From Taibaiella helva (GTDB lineage: Bacteria > Bacteroidota > Bacteroidia > Chitinophagales > Chitinophagaceae): a stretch of DNA of 64,000 bases. The stretch is taken from positions 186,001 through 250,000 of the forward strand of contig NZ_QUZZ01000007.1 of assembly GCF_003545695.1 (NCBI RefSeq), read 5' to 3'. This document shows, one piece after another, positions 34,288 to 41,821 of the stretch. The notes beneath the pieces were generated by a model. It was not told where the DNA came from, did not search any database, and saw only the letters and a list, made by a program, of their open reading frames with translations. Position numbers and translations under genes: made by a program. The stretch's first letter is position 1. Every line of letters begins with the position of its first letter.

Positions 34288-34929
34288 TTATTCGGCCAGG
34301 CCGGTGCGGAGGGCATGGCGCACCAATGCAGCAGTGCTGTTCACTTCCAGCTTCAGAGAGATGTTAAACTGGTATTGCTTTACCGTGTTCACGCTGATGC
34401 CCAGCTCCTGGGCGATCTCTTTCTTGCTCTTTCCGCTGGCGATCATTTGCAGCACTTCTTTTTCCCTGGGGCTTAATGTGGTCTTAACCGACGCTTCCCG
34501 TGTGCGGCCTGCGCCCAGGGTGGCGATCTTGTTTTCCAGGGTAGGTTCTATGTATTGTTGGTCCGAGGCGACAGCCAGGATTGCCTTTTCCCATTCCTCA
34601 AAACGGGCATGCTTCATGATGTAGCCCAGGCAGCCGATACGCAGCATGGTATTGGCGCTGATGGCGCTGTCGAGCACGCTGATGGCCAGTATTTTGATCT
34701 CGGGATTACTCTTATGCAGCTGCTGCGCTACGATATCGCCGTTGGTGTCGGGCAGCAGGATATCCAGCAGCAGCACCTGGGGCTTGATCCCCTGCTCCAG
34801 GTCATCGTAAAATGCCTTGGCGGTGTACCAGATATGTTGAATGCTGATGTCCTTATGGCCGGCGAACATACGCAAAATGCCTTCCACCACAACGGGGTGA
34901 TCATCCAGTATGCCTGCAGTTATGCTCAT
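34288..34929 (-). CDS. NarL/FixJ-family response regulator
   Basis: The 213-aa protein has an N-terminal receiver with acidic pocket (LDDHPVV) and phosphoacceptor Asp in LLLDILLPDTNGD, with a Lys in GYIMKHA. The C-terminal LuxR-type HTH reads LSPREKEVLQMIASGKSKKEIAQELGISVNTVKQYQ. It pairs with the histidine kinase encoded 85 bases upstream on the same strand. Its target genes are not known. The two long inverted-repeat operators at 35873 and 40587 are attractive candidates, one lying just upstream of the kinase gene on the other strand. Confidence 0.9.
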   Translation of the reverse strand: MSITAGILDDHPVVVEGILRMFAGHKDISIQHIWYTAKAFYDDLEQGIKPQVLLLDILLPDTNGDIVAQQLHKSNPEIKILAISVLDSAISANTMLRIGCLGYIMKHARFEEWEKAILAVASDQQYIEPTLENKIATLGAGRTREASVKTTLSPREKEVLQMIASGKSKKEIAQELGISVNTVKQYQFNISLKLEVNSTAALVRHALRTGLAE

Positions 34930-35014
34930 GGTAATGTGTAGGTTTAACGGTTCTGAAACAGCAACGCCGGAAACTTGGTTGGGCTGTAATACCAGCTGGT
35001 GCTATAAACCATAA

Positions 35015-35662
35015 CTAGAGGCTGATGATGATGGTGCAGGTGGTGCCCTTGCCGGGAACGGATTCCAGGTTGACCTCACCTTTGAGCAGCGACACCCTTG
35101 CGTAGAGATTGTGCAGGCCCGAGCCGTAGCGGGCATGCCCCGCATCGAAGCCGCGCCCGTTATCTTCGGCGAAAAGCCTGATCTGGTTGTCGAAGCAGGA
35201 TAGGGTTACTGCTGCATAAGCGGCGCTGGAATGCATCATAATATTCCGGATCAGCTCCTGGGCTATCCGGAACAGAGAATGAAGCACTGCTATATCGACC
35301 AGGCCCCAATCGCCGTAGCAGTTGAGCTCGATACGGGGATGCTGTCCCCTGCAAATGAGATCGCAATATGCGGTAAGCGATGCTTCAAGCCCCTTCAGGG
35401 CAATGGTTTCGGGGATAAGGCTGTGTACCGTATTTTTTAACTCTGCTGTGGTCTCATTAACCAGGCCTATCAACCGGTTCAGCGTTTCTTTGTCTTCCTG
35501 CCCTTTGCTGTTGAAGTACGTTTTCAACTGATGGCTGATCGTGAACAGCATAGCGCCGATGCCGTCGTGCAGCTCCCTGCCGATACGGCTCCGCTCTTTT
35601 TGTTCTCCTTCCAGGAAGGCTTTCAGCCTTTCTTTTTCCTGGTCTGCCAGCGCAAGGTTCAT
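35015..35662 (-). CDS. Soluble sensor histidine kinase (HisKA_3)
   Basis: The 215-aa protein consists of a short N-terminal helix, the HisKA_3 dimerisation box (ERSRIGRELHDGIGAMLFTI, His about residue 32) and an HATPase_c domain. The ATPase domain has an N box (LIRNIMMHS), a G1 box (EDNGRGFD) and a G2 region (GSGLHNLYARVSLLKGEVNLESVPGKGTT). There is no membrane segment or sensor domain, so the signal must come from a partner protein or inside the cell. It should phosphorylate the adjacent response regulator. Confidence 0.88.
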   Translation of the reverse strand: MNLALADQEKERLKAFLEGEQKERSRIGRELHDGIGAMLFTISHQLKTYFNSKGQEDKETLNRLIGLVNETTAELKNTVHSLIPETIALKGLEASLTAYCDLICRGQHPRIELNCYGDWGLVDIAVLHSLFRIAQELIRNIMMHSSAAYAAVTLSCFDNQIRLFAEDNGRGFDAGHARYGSGLHNLYARVSLLKGEVNLESVPGKGTTCTIIISL

Positions 35663-35872
35663 GATCCTTTGTTTCTAGTTTGCCAGTGTTTTGCTGTCGT
35701 TATGTTCCGATATTAAAACTACGAAATTAGGCACAACCAGCCGCTCTGAAGCGCTTTGTGCTAGTTGGTAATCAAAAGTTAACGTTGCGCTATCCGGTCA
35801 CGCTTTTTGTATTATCGTTGTGTTATCAAATGGGAAAGAAAATGACTTAATGTGCTGATAAGTAAAATGAAA

Positions 35873-35938
35873 AGTATAGTTAAAAGTCATACTTAACTAT
35901 CGAATTATAGGGCAGCAGCAATAGCGGAAATACTTTTG
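35873..35938 (+). promoter_or_regulatory. Promoter with inverted-repeat operator (copy 1)
   Basis: ATAGTTAA and TTAACTAT form an 8-9-8 inverted repeat (35876-35900). CGAATTATAGG follows and, 20 bases later, the -7 octamer TACTTTTG (35931-35938). The transcript would start about 60 bases before the 36009 gene. The same arrangement precedes the sigma-factor gene at 40776. The rest of 35663-36008 holds nothing else I can name. Confidence 0.65.
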
Positions 35939-36008
35939 CTCCCGGGTTAAGGTCCCGCCGGCAAGCCCCCGCTGGTACGATCTGTAAAGCCTCAGCTATC
36001 CATCCAAA

Positions 36009-38414
36009 ATGAAACAGCTCCGCAGTTTCGCGTTTCTTTCCGGTTTGTCTTTCCTTTGCTTTTGCTTTCCTGCCAGGGCACAGCTTATCGTTAACGAATT
36101 TTCAAATGGCGCTTCCGGCAACAAAGAGTACGTTGAGCTGCTGGTAAAAGGGCAGGCTACCTGCAACGATACCTGCTTCGACCTGCGTGGCTGGATTTTT
36201 GACGACAACAATGGCTGGTATGGCACGACTGCGGTTTCTCCCGGCTGCTACCGCTTCAAAGATGATCCCAACTGGTCTTGTGTACCTTATGGTTCGCTGA
36301 TCGTGATCTACAACAGCGGCGACCTGAACCCCAGCATGCCGGCTGACGATCCTACCGATGCCAATAACGACGGCGTTTATATTTTGCCGGTCAATTCCCC
36401 GCTGATCGAGCTCAACTTAACTGTTCCTTCGACCAGCGCAATGAATTATCCCTCTACGGGGTTCGGTACTTCCACTACCTGGACGAATATCGCGCTCAAC
36501 AATACCAACGATGCCGTGCAGACCGTAGACCCGGCCAACCTTACAGCGGCTTACCATGCAGTAAGCTACGGCAGCGGGGTAGTGGCTCCGGTACACATTA
36601 CGGGCTCCGGCGCACAGAAAGTATTTTATCTTACCAACGATCAATACAACTTGTCAGCCGGATGGACCTCAGGCGCCGTACCCACCAATGAAACGCCCGG
36701 GCTGGCCAATACCGCTGCAAACGCCGCCTGGATCAGCAGCATGAAACTGCCCGCCGGCGGCATGACCTCCAACGATACGCTCGATGCCGCGATCTGCCAG
36801 GGCGAAAGCTATTCTTTCGGGAACAATGCCTATACCACTACGGGTTACTATACCCATCACTTTACGTCACAGGGCGGCTGTGATTCTATCGTAACGATCA
36901 ATCTTATCGTCAATCCTATCCCGCCCGCGCCCGCGGTGGTCAGTCCTGTATCTTATTGCCAGGACGCCGTAGCAGTGCCCCTGAACGCCACCGGAACACA
37001 CCTTACCTGGTACGATACCCTGACAGGCGGTACCGGAAGCACCACAATACCGGTACCGTCAACAGCTGATACGGGCAATTTTTACTGGTATGTTTCGGAG
37101 ACCGTAAGCGGCTGCGAGAGCCCGAGCAGCCAGGTGATGGTACGCATCAATCCCTTGCCGGATATGCCGCTGACCGATACCTTTGTCTTACTGTGCCAGC
37201 ATTCGCCGGCGCAGACCTTATCTGCAAGCGGCCCCAGCCTGACCTGGTATCCGGCGCCTGCCGGAGGTGTGCCTTCGGCTACGGCTCCCGTGATCAATAC
37301 GGGAACAGCACGCATAGAGCATTGGTATGTGACGGCGACGAACAACGGCTGTGAGAGCAAGCGCCGGCACATTACCGTAAAAGTGAGCGCCATCGACGCC
37401 ATGTTTACCCTCGAAAAAGATACGCTTTGCATTCCCGATCCCCTGGTGACAATCAATACTTCTGCCGGTGACAGCGCCAGCTATTTGTGGCATACCGGCG
37501 ATGAATATACCAGCACGGCACGGGATATCGAGCATCTGTACAGGGTGCCGGGTGTGTATACGGTAAAGCTGACGGTTGTCAGCAGCGATGGTTGCCGCGA
37601 CAGCAGCAATCATACCGTATGGGTATCTCCCGTGCCCGATGTGGCGCTGACCCTCGATAAGCACGACATCTGTACAGGTGATGAGGTGCTCTTCACTATG
37701 AACTATACCGAAGGCTTCGGGCTGATGCGCTGGGATTTTGGCGACAGCAACGGAGAAACGGTAGACGACCGAAACAATGCTGCCCGGAACAATCCGGCAA
37801 GCCTGGAACGGACGCATGCATACGAGAACGAAGGCACCTACTTCTTTACGCTGAATACCACCACACCCGGTTGCCCTGAACGTATCGTGCGCGATTCGGT
37901 GAATGTGCACCCGATGCCGAAAGTGGACCTGGGCGCAGACTCCAGCCTGTGTCTGCATGGCAATGCCCTGCACCTGGAAAACAGGAACCCGGTGGAACCC
38001 GGCGCCAGGTATGAATGGAGCACCGGCGAAACCAAGCCTACGATAGAGGTACGGCATCACGGCGACGTGAAGCTGACGGTTTATACCGATTTCTGCAGCA
38101 ATGCCGACGAGGTGCATATCGCCAAGGATTGCTACATCGACATTCCCAATGCCTTTACGCCCAACGGCGATGGCTCCAACGACTACTTTTTTCCGCGACA
38201 GCTGCTGACCTCCTCATTGAGCCTTTTCAAAATGCAGGTGCTCAACCGCTGGGGGCAGATGGTGTTTGAGACCACCAGCTCCAACGGACGCGGCTGGGAC
38301 GGGAATTTCAACGGGACAGCCCAGCCGGAAGGCGTTTACATCTACCTGATCCAGGTGGCCTTCCGCAATGGCCGCACGGAGTCGTACCAGGGAAATGTGA
38401 CCTTACTACGATAA
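36009..38414 (+). CDS. Secreted lamin-tail-domain protein with T9SS type B sorting domain
   Basis: The 801-aa protein has a signal peptide (residues 1-24, ending PARAQ) and an N-terminal lamin-tail-like domain (LIVNEFSNGASGNKEYVELLV, FDLRGWIFDDNNG). One module is related to the repeats of the 1459-aa protein (AICQGESYSFGNNAYTTTGYYTHHF..CDSIVTINLIV). Several Ig-like and PKD-like domains follow (SYLWHTGDEYTSTARDIEHLYRVPGVYTVKLTV), then a gliding-motility-associated C-terminal domain (IPNAFTPNGDGSNDYFFPRQ; NRWGQMVFE; GWDGNFNGTAQPEGVYIYLIQV). The last directs export by T9SS and surface attachment. It is under the operator-bearing promoter at 35873. Confidence 0.9.
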   Translation: MKQLRSFAFLSGLSFLCFCFPARAQLIVNEFSNGASGNKEYVELLVKGQATCNDTCFDLRGWIFDDNNGWYGTTAVSPGCYRFKDDPNWSCVPYGSLIVIYNSGDLNPSMPADDPTDANNDGVYILPVNSPLIELNLTVPSTSAMNYPSTGFGTSTTWTNIALNNTNDAVQTVDPANLTAAYHAVSYGSGVVAPVHITGSGAQKVFYLTNDQYNLSAGWTSGAVPTNETPGLANTAANAAWISSMKLPAGGMTSNDTLDAAICQGESYSFGNNAYTTTGYYTHHFTSQGGCDSIVTINLIVNPIPPAPAVVSPVSYCQDAVAVPLNATGTHLTWYDTLTGGTGSTTIPVPSTADTGNFYWYVSETVSGCESPSSQVMVRINPLPDMPLTDTFVLLCQHSPAQTLSASGPSLTWYPAPAGGVPSATAPVINTGTARIEHWYVTATNNGCESKRRHITVKVSAIDAMFTLEKDTLCIPDPLVTINTSAGDSASYLWHTGDEYTSTARDIEHLYRVPGVYTVKLTVVSSDGCRDSSNHTVWVSPVPDVALTLDKHDICTGDEVLFTMNYTEGFGLMRWDFGDSNGETVDDRNNAARNNPASLERTHAYENEGTYFFTLNTTTPGCPERIVRDSVNVHPMPKVDLGADSSLCLHGNALHLENRNPVEPGARYEWSTGETKPTIEVRHHGDVKLTVYTDFCSNADEVHIAKDCYIDIPNAFTPNGDGSNDYFFPRQLLTSSLSLFKMQVLNRWGQMVFETTSSNGRGWDGNFNGTAQPEGVYIYLIQVAFRNGRTESYQGNVTLLR

Positions 38415-38442
38415 TGATTATTCAACCAAAACTAAGCTACAT

Positions 38443-38739
38443 ATGGGATTCATCAGCGCGAGCAGACACGATCAGTTTTGTGTGCAATTAAGACAGCAGG
38501 TATTGTTATGGTCGGACCTGGGTATCGACCAGGAAGAAATATTTCAGTATATCAACGATATCGTGCAGCAGGAAAATATCTTTGTGAAGTATAAAGCCAA
38601 GCTGCAGGAGATACAGGAGCTGGCAGAGCATTACCATATCATGGAAATGATGAATAAGCGTAAATTCAGGAAAAAGCATCTCGAATTGAAGAAAGACAAG
38701 CGATTTAAGAATTACAAGCGTATTACCGGCTCCAGGTAG
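38443..38739 (+). CDS. Small basic helical protein of unknown function
   Basis: The 98-aa product is almost entirely alpha-helical, without signal peptide. The N-terminal half is mixed (FCVQLRQQVLLWSDLGIDQEEIFQYINDIV) and the C-terminal third is very Lys-rich (KRKFRKKHLELKKDKRFKNYKR), suggesting nucleic-acid or membrane contact. It starts 28 bases after the CHU_C gene and ends 10 bases before the phosphodiesterase gene, so it is probably co-transcribed. No family recognised. Confidence 0.6.
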   Translation: MGFISASRHDQFCVQLRQQVLLWSDLGIDQEEIFQYINDIVQQENIFVKYKAKLQEIQELAEHYHIMEMMNKRKFRKKHLELKKDKRFKNYKRITGSR

Positions 38740-38749
38740 CCTGCAGTTT

Positions 38750-40051
38750 ATGTCAATAAAACCAATTAAACTCCCGCTTTTGTTCCTGTTGCTCGGTGGC
38801 CGGGCCCTCTGCCCCGCCTTTGCCCAGGACACCGACACGCTCCGTGTCATGCAATACAACCTGCTGAACTATGGCGATGCCGATAATCCGACCGCTTATA
38901 AGAACACGCGGCTGAAGACGATTATCGACTATGTAAAGCCCGATATTTTCGGGGCGAACGAGATCGCAAGGGGCAGCGCCAATTCAGAAGAGATCCTCAA
39001 CACTGTGCTGGGCGCTGAATGGGAAAAGGGTAGCTATGCCAACGCCAATAACCAGGTACAGACCAATATGCTGTTCTGGAAGAAAAACAAGCTGGGCCTG
39101 CTGCATCAGCAGACCATTGCGAGCCAGACCAGGGATATCATTGCCTTTCGCCTGTACTACAAGGATGAGATGCTGGCCCAGACCCGCGATACGACTTTTC
39201 TTACGGTAATCGTGGCGCACCTGAAGGCCGGCAGCTATGCACAGGATTCGACGGACAGGGCAGGAGAAACGGCGCTGGTGGCTACTTACCTCAACACGAA
39301 TGCCGTCGCGCCGGGCAACTACCTGTTCATGGGCGATATGAATGTGTATACATCCGAAGAGCGTTGCTATCAGAACCTGGTGGCCAGCAATGATCCGAAG
39401 TCCAGGTTCTATGATCCCGTCAATCGCCCTGGCGCCTGGAACGGCAATGATGACTTTGCCGATATCCATAGCCAGAGCACGCGCCGGGTGGCACTACCCG
39501 ATGGTGGCGCCACAGGAGGCCTCGACGATCGTTTCGATCAGATCCTCATCTCCGGTCCCGTACGCGATAACGGATTAAGGGTGCAATACCTGCCCGGAAG
39601 CTATAAGGTTATTGGCCAGGACGGCAGTCACTTCAACAAGGGCTTGCTGGATAATCCTGCCAATACCAGTGTACCATCTGATGTATTGCAGGCGCTTTAC
39701 CAGATGTCGGACCATCTGCCTGTTACAGCCCGTTTCGGCGTGAAGAAAGTAACGCAAGGTACCGGTATTACCGGCCGGTATAGGGAAGCACAAACGTTGT
39801 TCCGGGTGGTAAACCCGATGGAAGAGAACAGGCTGCAGCTGCATTGCCTTGATCCGGACAAAATAAAGGATGTGGTTGATGTATCCTTATATACGGTGTC
39901 GGGTTCAAGGGTGTATCATGCTGCCTGGAATGCAGGAAGCAATCCCGATTTCAATGTTTCTGTACCCGGCCTGGGCCATGGCCTTTACCTGCTGCGGATC
40001 AGGACGGCAGAGGGCCTAGACCTGGTGCATACCCTTGTATTATCCCGCTGA
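38750..40051 (+). CDS. Secreted EEP-family nuclease/phosphatase with T9SS type A tail
   Basis: The 433-aa protein has a signal peptide (cleavage after AFAQ, about residue 25) and an endonuclease/exonuclease/phosphatase domain. Visible motifs are RVMQYNLLNYG (Asn metal site), DIFGANEI (Glu), VAHLKAGS (His), FMGDMNVYTSEE (D-x-N) and MSDHLPVTARF (catalytic DH). The last ~80 residues form a T9SS type A sorting domain (NPMEENRLQLHC; LGHGLYLLRIRTAEG). It should be secreted and cut phosphodiesters in DNA, RNA or lipids; the substrate cannot be told. Confidence 0.88.
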   Translation: MSIKPIKLPLLFLLLGGRALCPAFAQDTDTLRVMQYNLLNYGDADNPTAYKNTRLKTIIDYVKPDIFGANEIARGSANSEEILNTVLGAEWEKGSYANANNQVQTNMLFWKKNKLGLLHQQTIASQTRDIIAFRLYYKDEMLAQTRDTTFLTVIVAHLKAGSYAQDSTDRAGETALVATYLNTNAVAPGNYLFMGDMNVYTSEERCYQNLVASNDPKSRFYDPVNRPGAWNGNDDFADIHSQSTRRVALPDGGATGGLDDRFDQILISGPVRDNGLRVQYLPGSYKVIGQDGSHFNKGLLDNPANTSVPSDVLQALYQMSDHLPVTARFGVKKVTQGTGITGRYREAQTLFRVVNPMEENRLQLHCLDPDKIKDVVDVSLYTVSGSRVYHAAWNAGSNPDFNVSVPGLGHGLYLLRIRTAEGLDLVHTLVLSR

Positions 40052-40130
40052 TCGGATTTACGCTGTAAGTAACAGCTGAACAGCGGCCGGATGCATATTC
40101 TTCTCAGCAACCCTGGTTTTGCTCCTACGG

Positions 40131-40183
40131 AGCAATTTATGTTTGTTCATATTGCCGCTACAAACGTTTGGCTCCTACGGAGC
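40131..40183. repeat. Paired GCTCCTACGGAGC elements
   Basis: GCTCCTACGGAGC occurs at 40131 and 40171. Each can form a small hairpin, and the palindrome CAAACGTTTG lies between them. It resembles a short intergenic repeat element of Bacteroidota. The rest of 40184-40580 has no supported gene; a 126-codon minus-strand frame there looks random (Arg/Thr-rich, no start context). Confidence 0.5.
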
Positions 40184-40586
40184 CCTGTAATGCGGATAGC
40201 TATAGGATAATCAGCAAACCTTCTCGATCCTGTGGGACCGGAGGTTTGAGTATAAGCAATACGGGCCCGGACTGTGCTATCCTTGTCCTTTCGTAAGGAT
40301 TGAAGCCTCATAGTCTCATTCCGTACACCTCCTGTAATCCCTCGGATTTTACGCTTGGTTCGCGCTTTTCTTTCCGCGCCGGAGCGGTTAATACAGACAT
40401 GCGAAGAGCACCATCTTTCTTCCTGCTTTGATGTCGTTCCGACGTAGGTACATCTATGTTTTCCATGCAATGATAGCCTGCCCTTTTTAATACGATCATG
40501 AAGATAGAAGGTAAATGATGAAGCCATTATTATAATGTTACTAAATTAAAGATGGTGATTATACTTGTTTGGTTTTTAAAAATAAA

Positions 40587-40652
40587 TGTATTGTTAATAT
40601 GCATACATAACTATAGGATTATAGGCCGCCATTCTAAACCGGGATACTTTTG
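40587..40652 (+). promoter_or_regulatory. Promoter with inverted-repeat operator (copy 2)
   Basis: TGTATTGTTAA..GCATACATAACTAT, then AGGATTATAGG and, 20 bases later, TACTTTTG (40645-40652). It aligns without gaps to the element at 35873-35938, including the 20-base spacing. It lies 123 bases before the sigma-factor gene. Confidence 0.65.
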
Positions 40653-40775
40653 AAGTGTAATCTGAAGCGGGAAAAAATAAGGCCGATCACAGCACCAAAG
40701 CACCAATAACACCCCGCTTTTTTGAAGTATTATCTCATACCATTAAAGCGGTAAATCAATATATCCTTCAGTGCC

Positions 40776-41639
40776 ATGCGACAGCTTAAGATCTCCAGGT
40801 CCATTACGATCCGTGAAAGTCATGCCCTTGAAAAATACCTCCAGGAAATTGGTAAAGTTGACCTTATCTCTGCCGATGCAGAATCGGAATTATGTGTGCA
40901 GATCCGGTTGGGCGATGAGAAAGCGCTGCACCACCTGATCAAGGCTAATCTCCGTTTCGTGGTATCGGTGGCCAAACAATACCAGAACCAGGGAGTGAGC
41001 CTCAGCGACCTGATCAACGAGGGCAATGTCGGCCTCATTACCGCGGCGCGGCGGTTTGACGAGACCAAAGGCTTCAAGTTTATCTCTTATGCCGTTTGGT
41101 GGATCAGGCAGTCGATATTGCAGGCTTTGGCCGAACACAGCAGGCTCATACGCCTGCCGCTGAATAAGGTGGCCTTGAATAACCGTATCGCCCGTGCCAA
41201 CAATGTGCTGGAACAGCAGCTGGAGCGGGAACCGCTGGCCGGTGAGCTGGCCGAGCACCTGGGTGTTGCCCTCAACGAGGTCGAAAGCGTGCTGCATGCT
41301 TCACAGAAATATACCAGCATCGATGCACCCGTACAGCACGACGAAGAAGCCACACTCGCCGACCTGCTGGAAGACCGCCAGGCGGCCAGCATAGACCGGC
41401 CTATGGAGCATCACGATTCGCTGAAAAAGGATATAGATCAATATTTGTCGGTGCTTCCCGAGCGGCAGCGCAACATCATCAAGCTGTATTTCGGCATCGG
41501 TGTGGCAGAGCCTTATTCTATCGAAGATATAGCGGCCTACTACCAGCTGACGCGGGAAAGGGTACGACAGATCAAAGACAGGGCATTGGATATCCTGAGG
41601 GTAAAGCCGGCGCACCAGCTCTTAAAAGCTTACCTGTAA
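40776..41639 (+). CDS. RNA polymerase sigma factor, RpoD/SigA type
   Basis: The 287-aa protein has the compact Bacteroidota sigma-70 layout. Region 1.2 is SHALEKYLQEIGKVDLI. Region 2 is ANLRFVVSVAKQYQNQGVSLSDLINEGNVGLITAARRFD and FKFISYAVWWIRQSILQAL. Region 3 follows, then region 4 (LPERQRNIIKLYFGIGVAEPYSIEDIAAYYQLTRERVRQIKDRAL). Several positions differ from what I recall of the housekeeping protein (for example 'LNNRIARANNVLEQQL' and a weakly conserved C-terminus). It may be a second, specialised group 1/2 factor. It shares a promoter type with the 36009 surface-protein gene and precedes two more T9SS cargo genes. Confidence 0.88.
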   Translation: MRQLKISRSITIRESHALEKYLQEIGKVDLISADAESELCVQIRLGDEKALHHLIKANLRFVVSVAKQYQNQGVSLSDLINEGNVGLITAARRFDETKGFKFISYAVWWIRQSILQALAEHSRLIRLPLNKVALNNRIARANNVLEQQLEREPLAGELAEHLGVALNEVESVLHASQKYTSIDAPVQHDEEATLADLLEDRQAASIDRPMEHHDSLKKDIDQYLSVLPERQRNIIKLYFGIGVAEPYSIEDIAAYYQLTRERVRQIKDRALDILRVKPAHQLLKAYL

Positions 41640-41772
41640 AATAAAAGTCAAGACATGAACCAGATGACGCATTACTGCAATTGTTGTAAAGCCCTGTTAC
41701 TGCAAACCTGCGGAAGCCGGCCGGCGACGACGTCGCGTATAACGGATCAAAAGCATCATCAAGAATAAGGCA

Positions 41773-41803
41773 AACATTCCGGACCCGATGGGCCCGGAAT
41801 GTT
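41773..41803 (+). terminator. Hairpin after the sigma-factor gene
   Basis: AACATTCCGGACCC and GGGCCCGGAATGTT form a 14-bp stem (one G-T pair) around a 3-base loop, 19 bases before the next start codon. No T-run follows, so it may attenuate or protect RNA rather than fully terminate. Confidence 0.5.
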
Positions 41804-41821
41804 GCTGAAACAGAAAAGCCT

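Noticed and set aside
40147-40527. 126-codon minus-strand open frame in the gene-poor stretch before the sigma gene
   Set aside because: Arg/Thr/Ser-rich random-looking composition, overlaps the GCTCCTACGGAGC repeats, no recognisable domain or start context.
41655-41748. Tiny Cys-rich open frame (Cys-x-Cys-Cys) after the sigma gene
   Set aside because: About 30 codons with no leader, no ribosome-binding context and no known pattern; probably chance.
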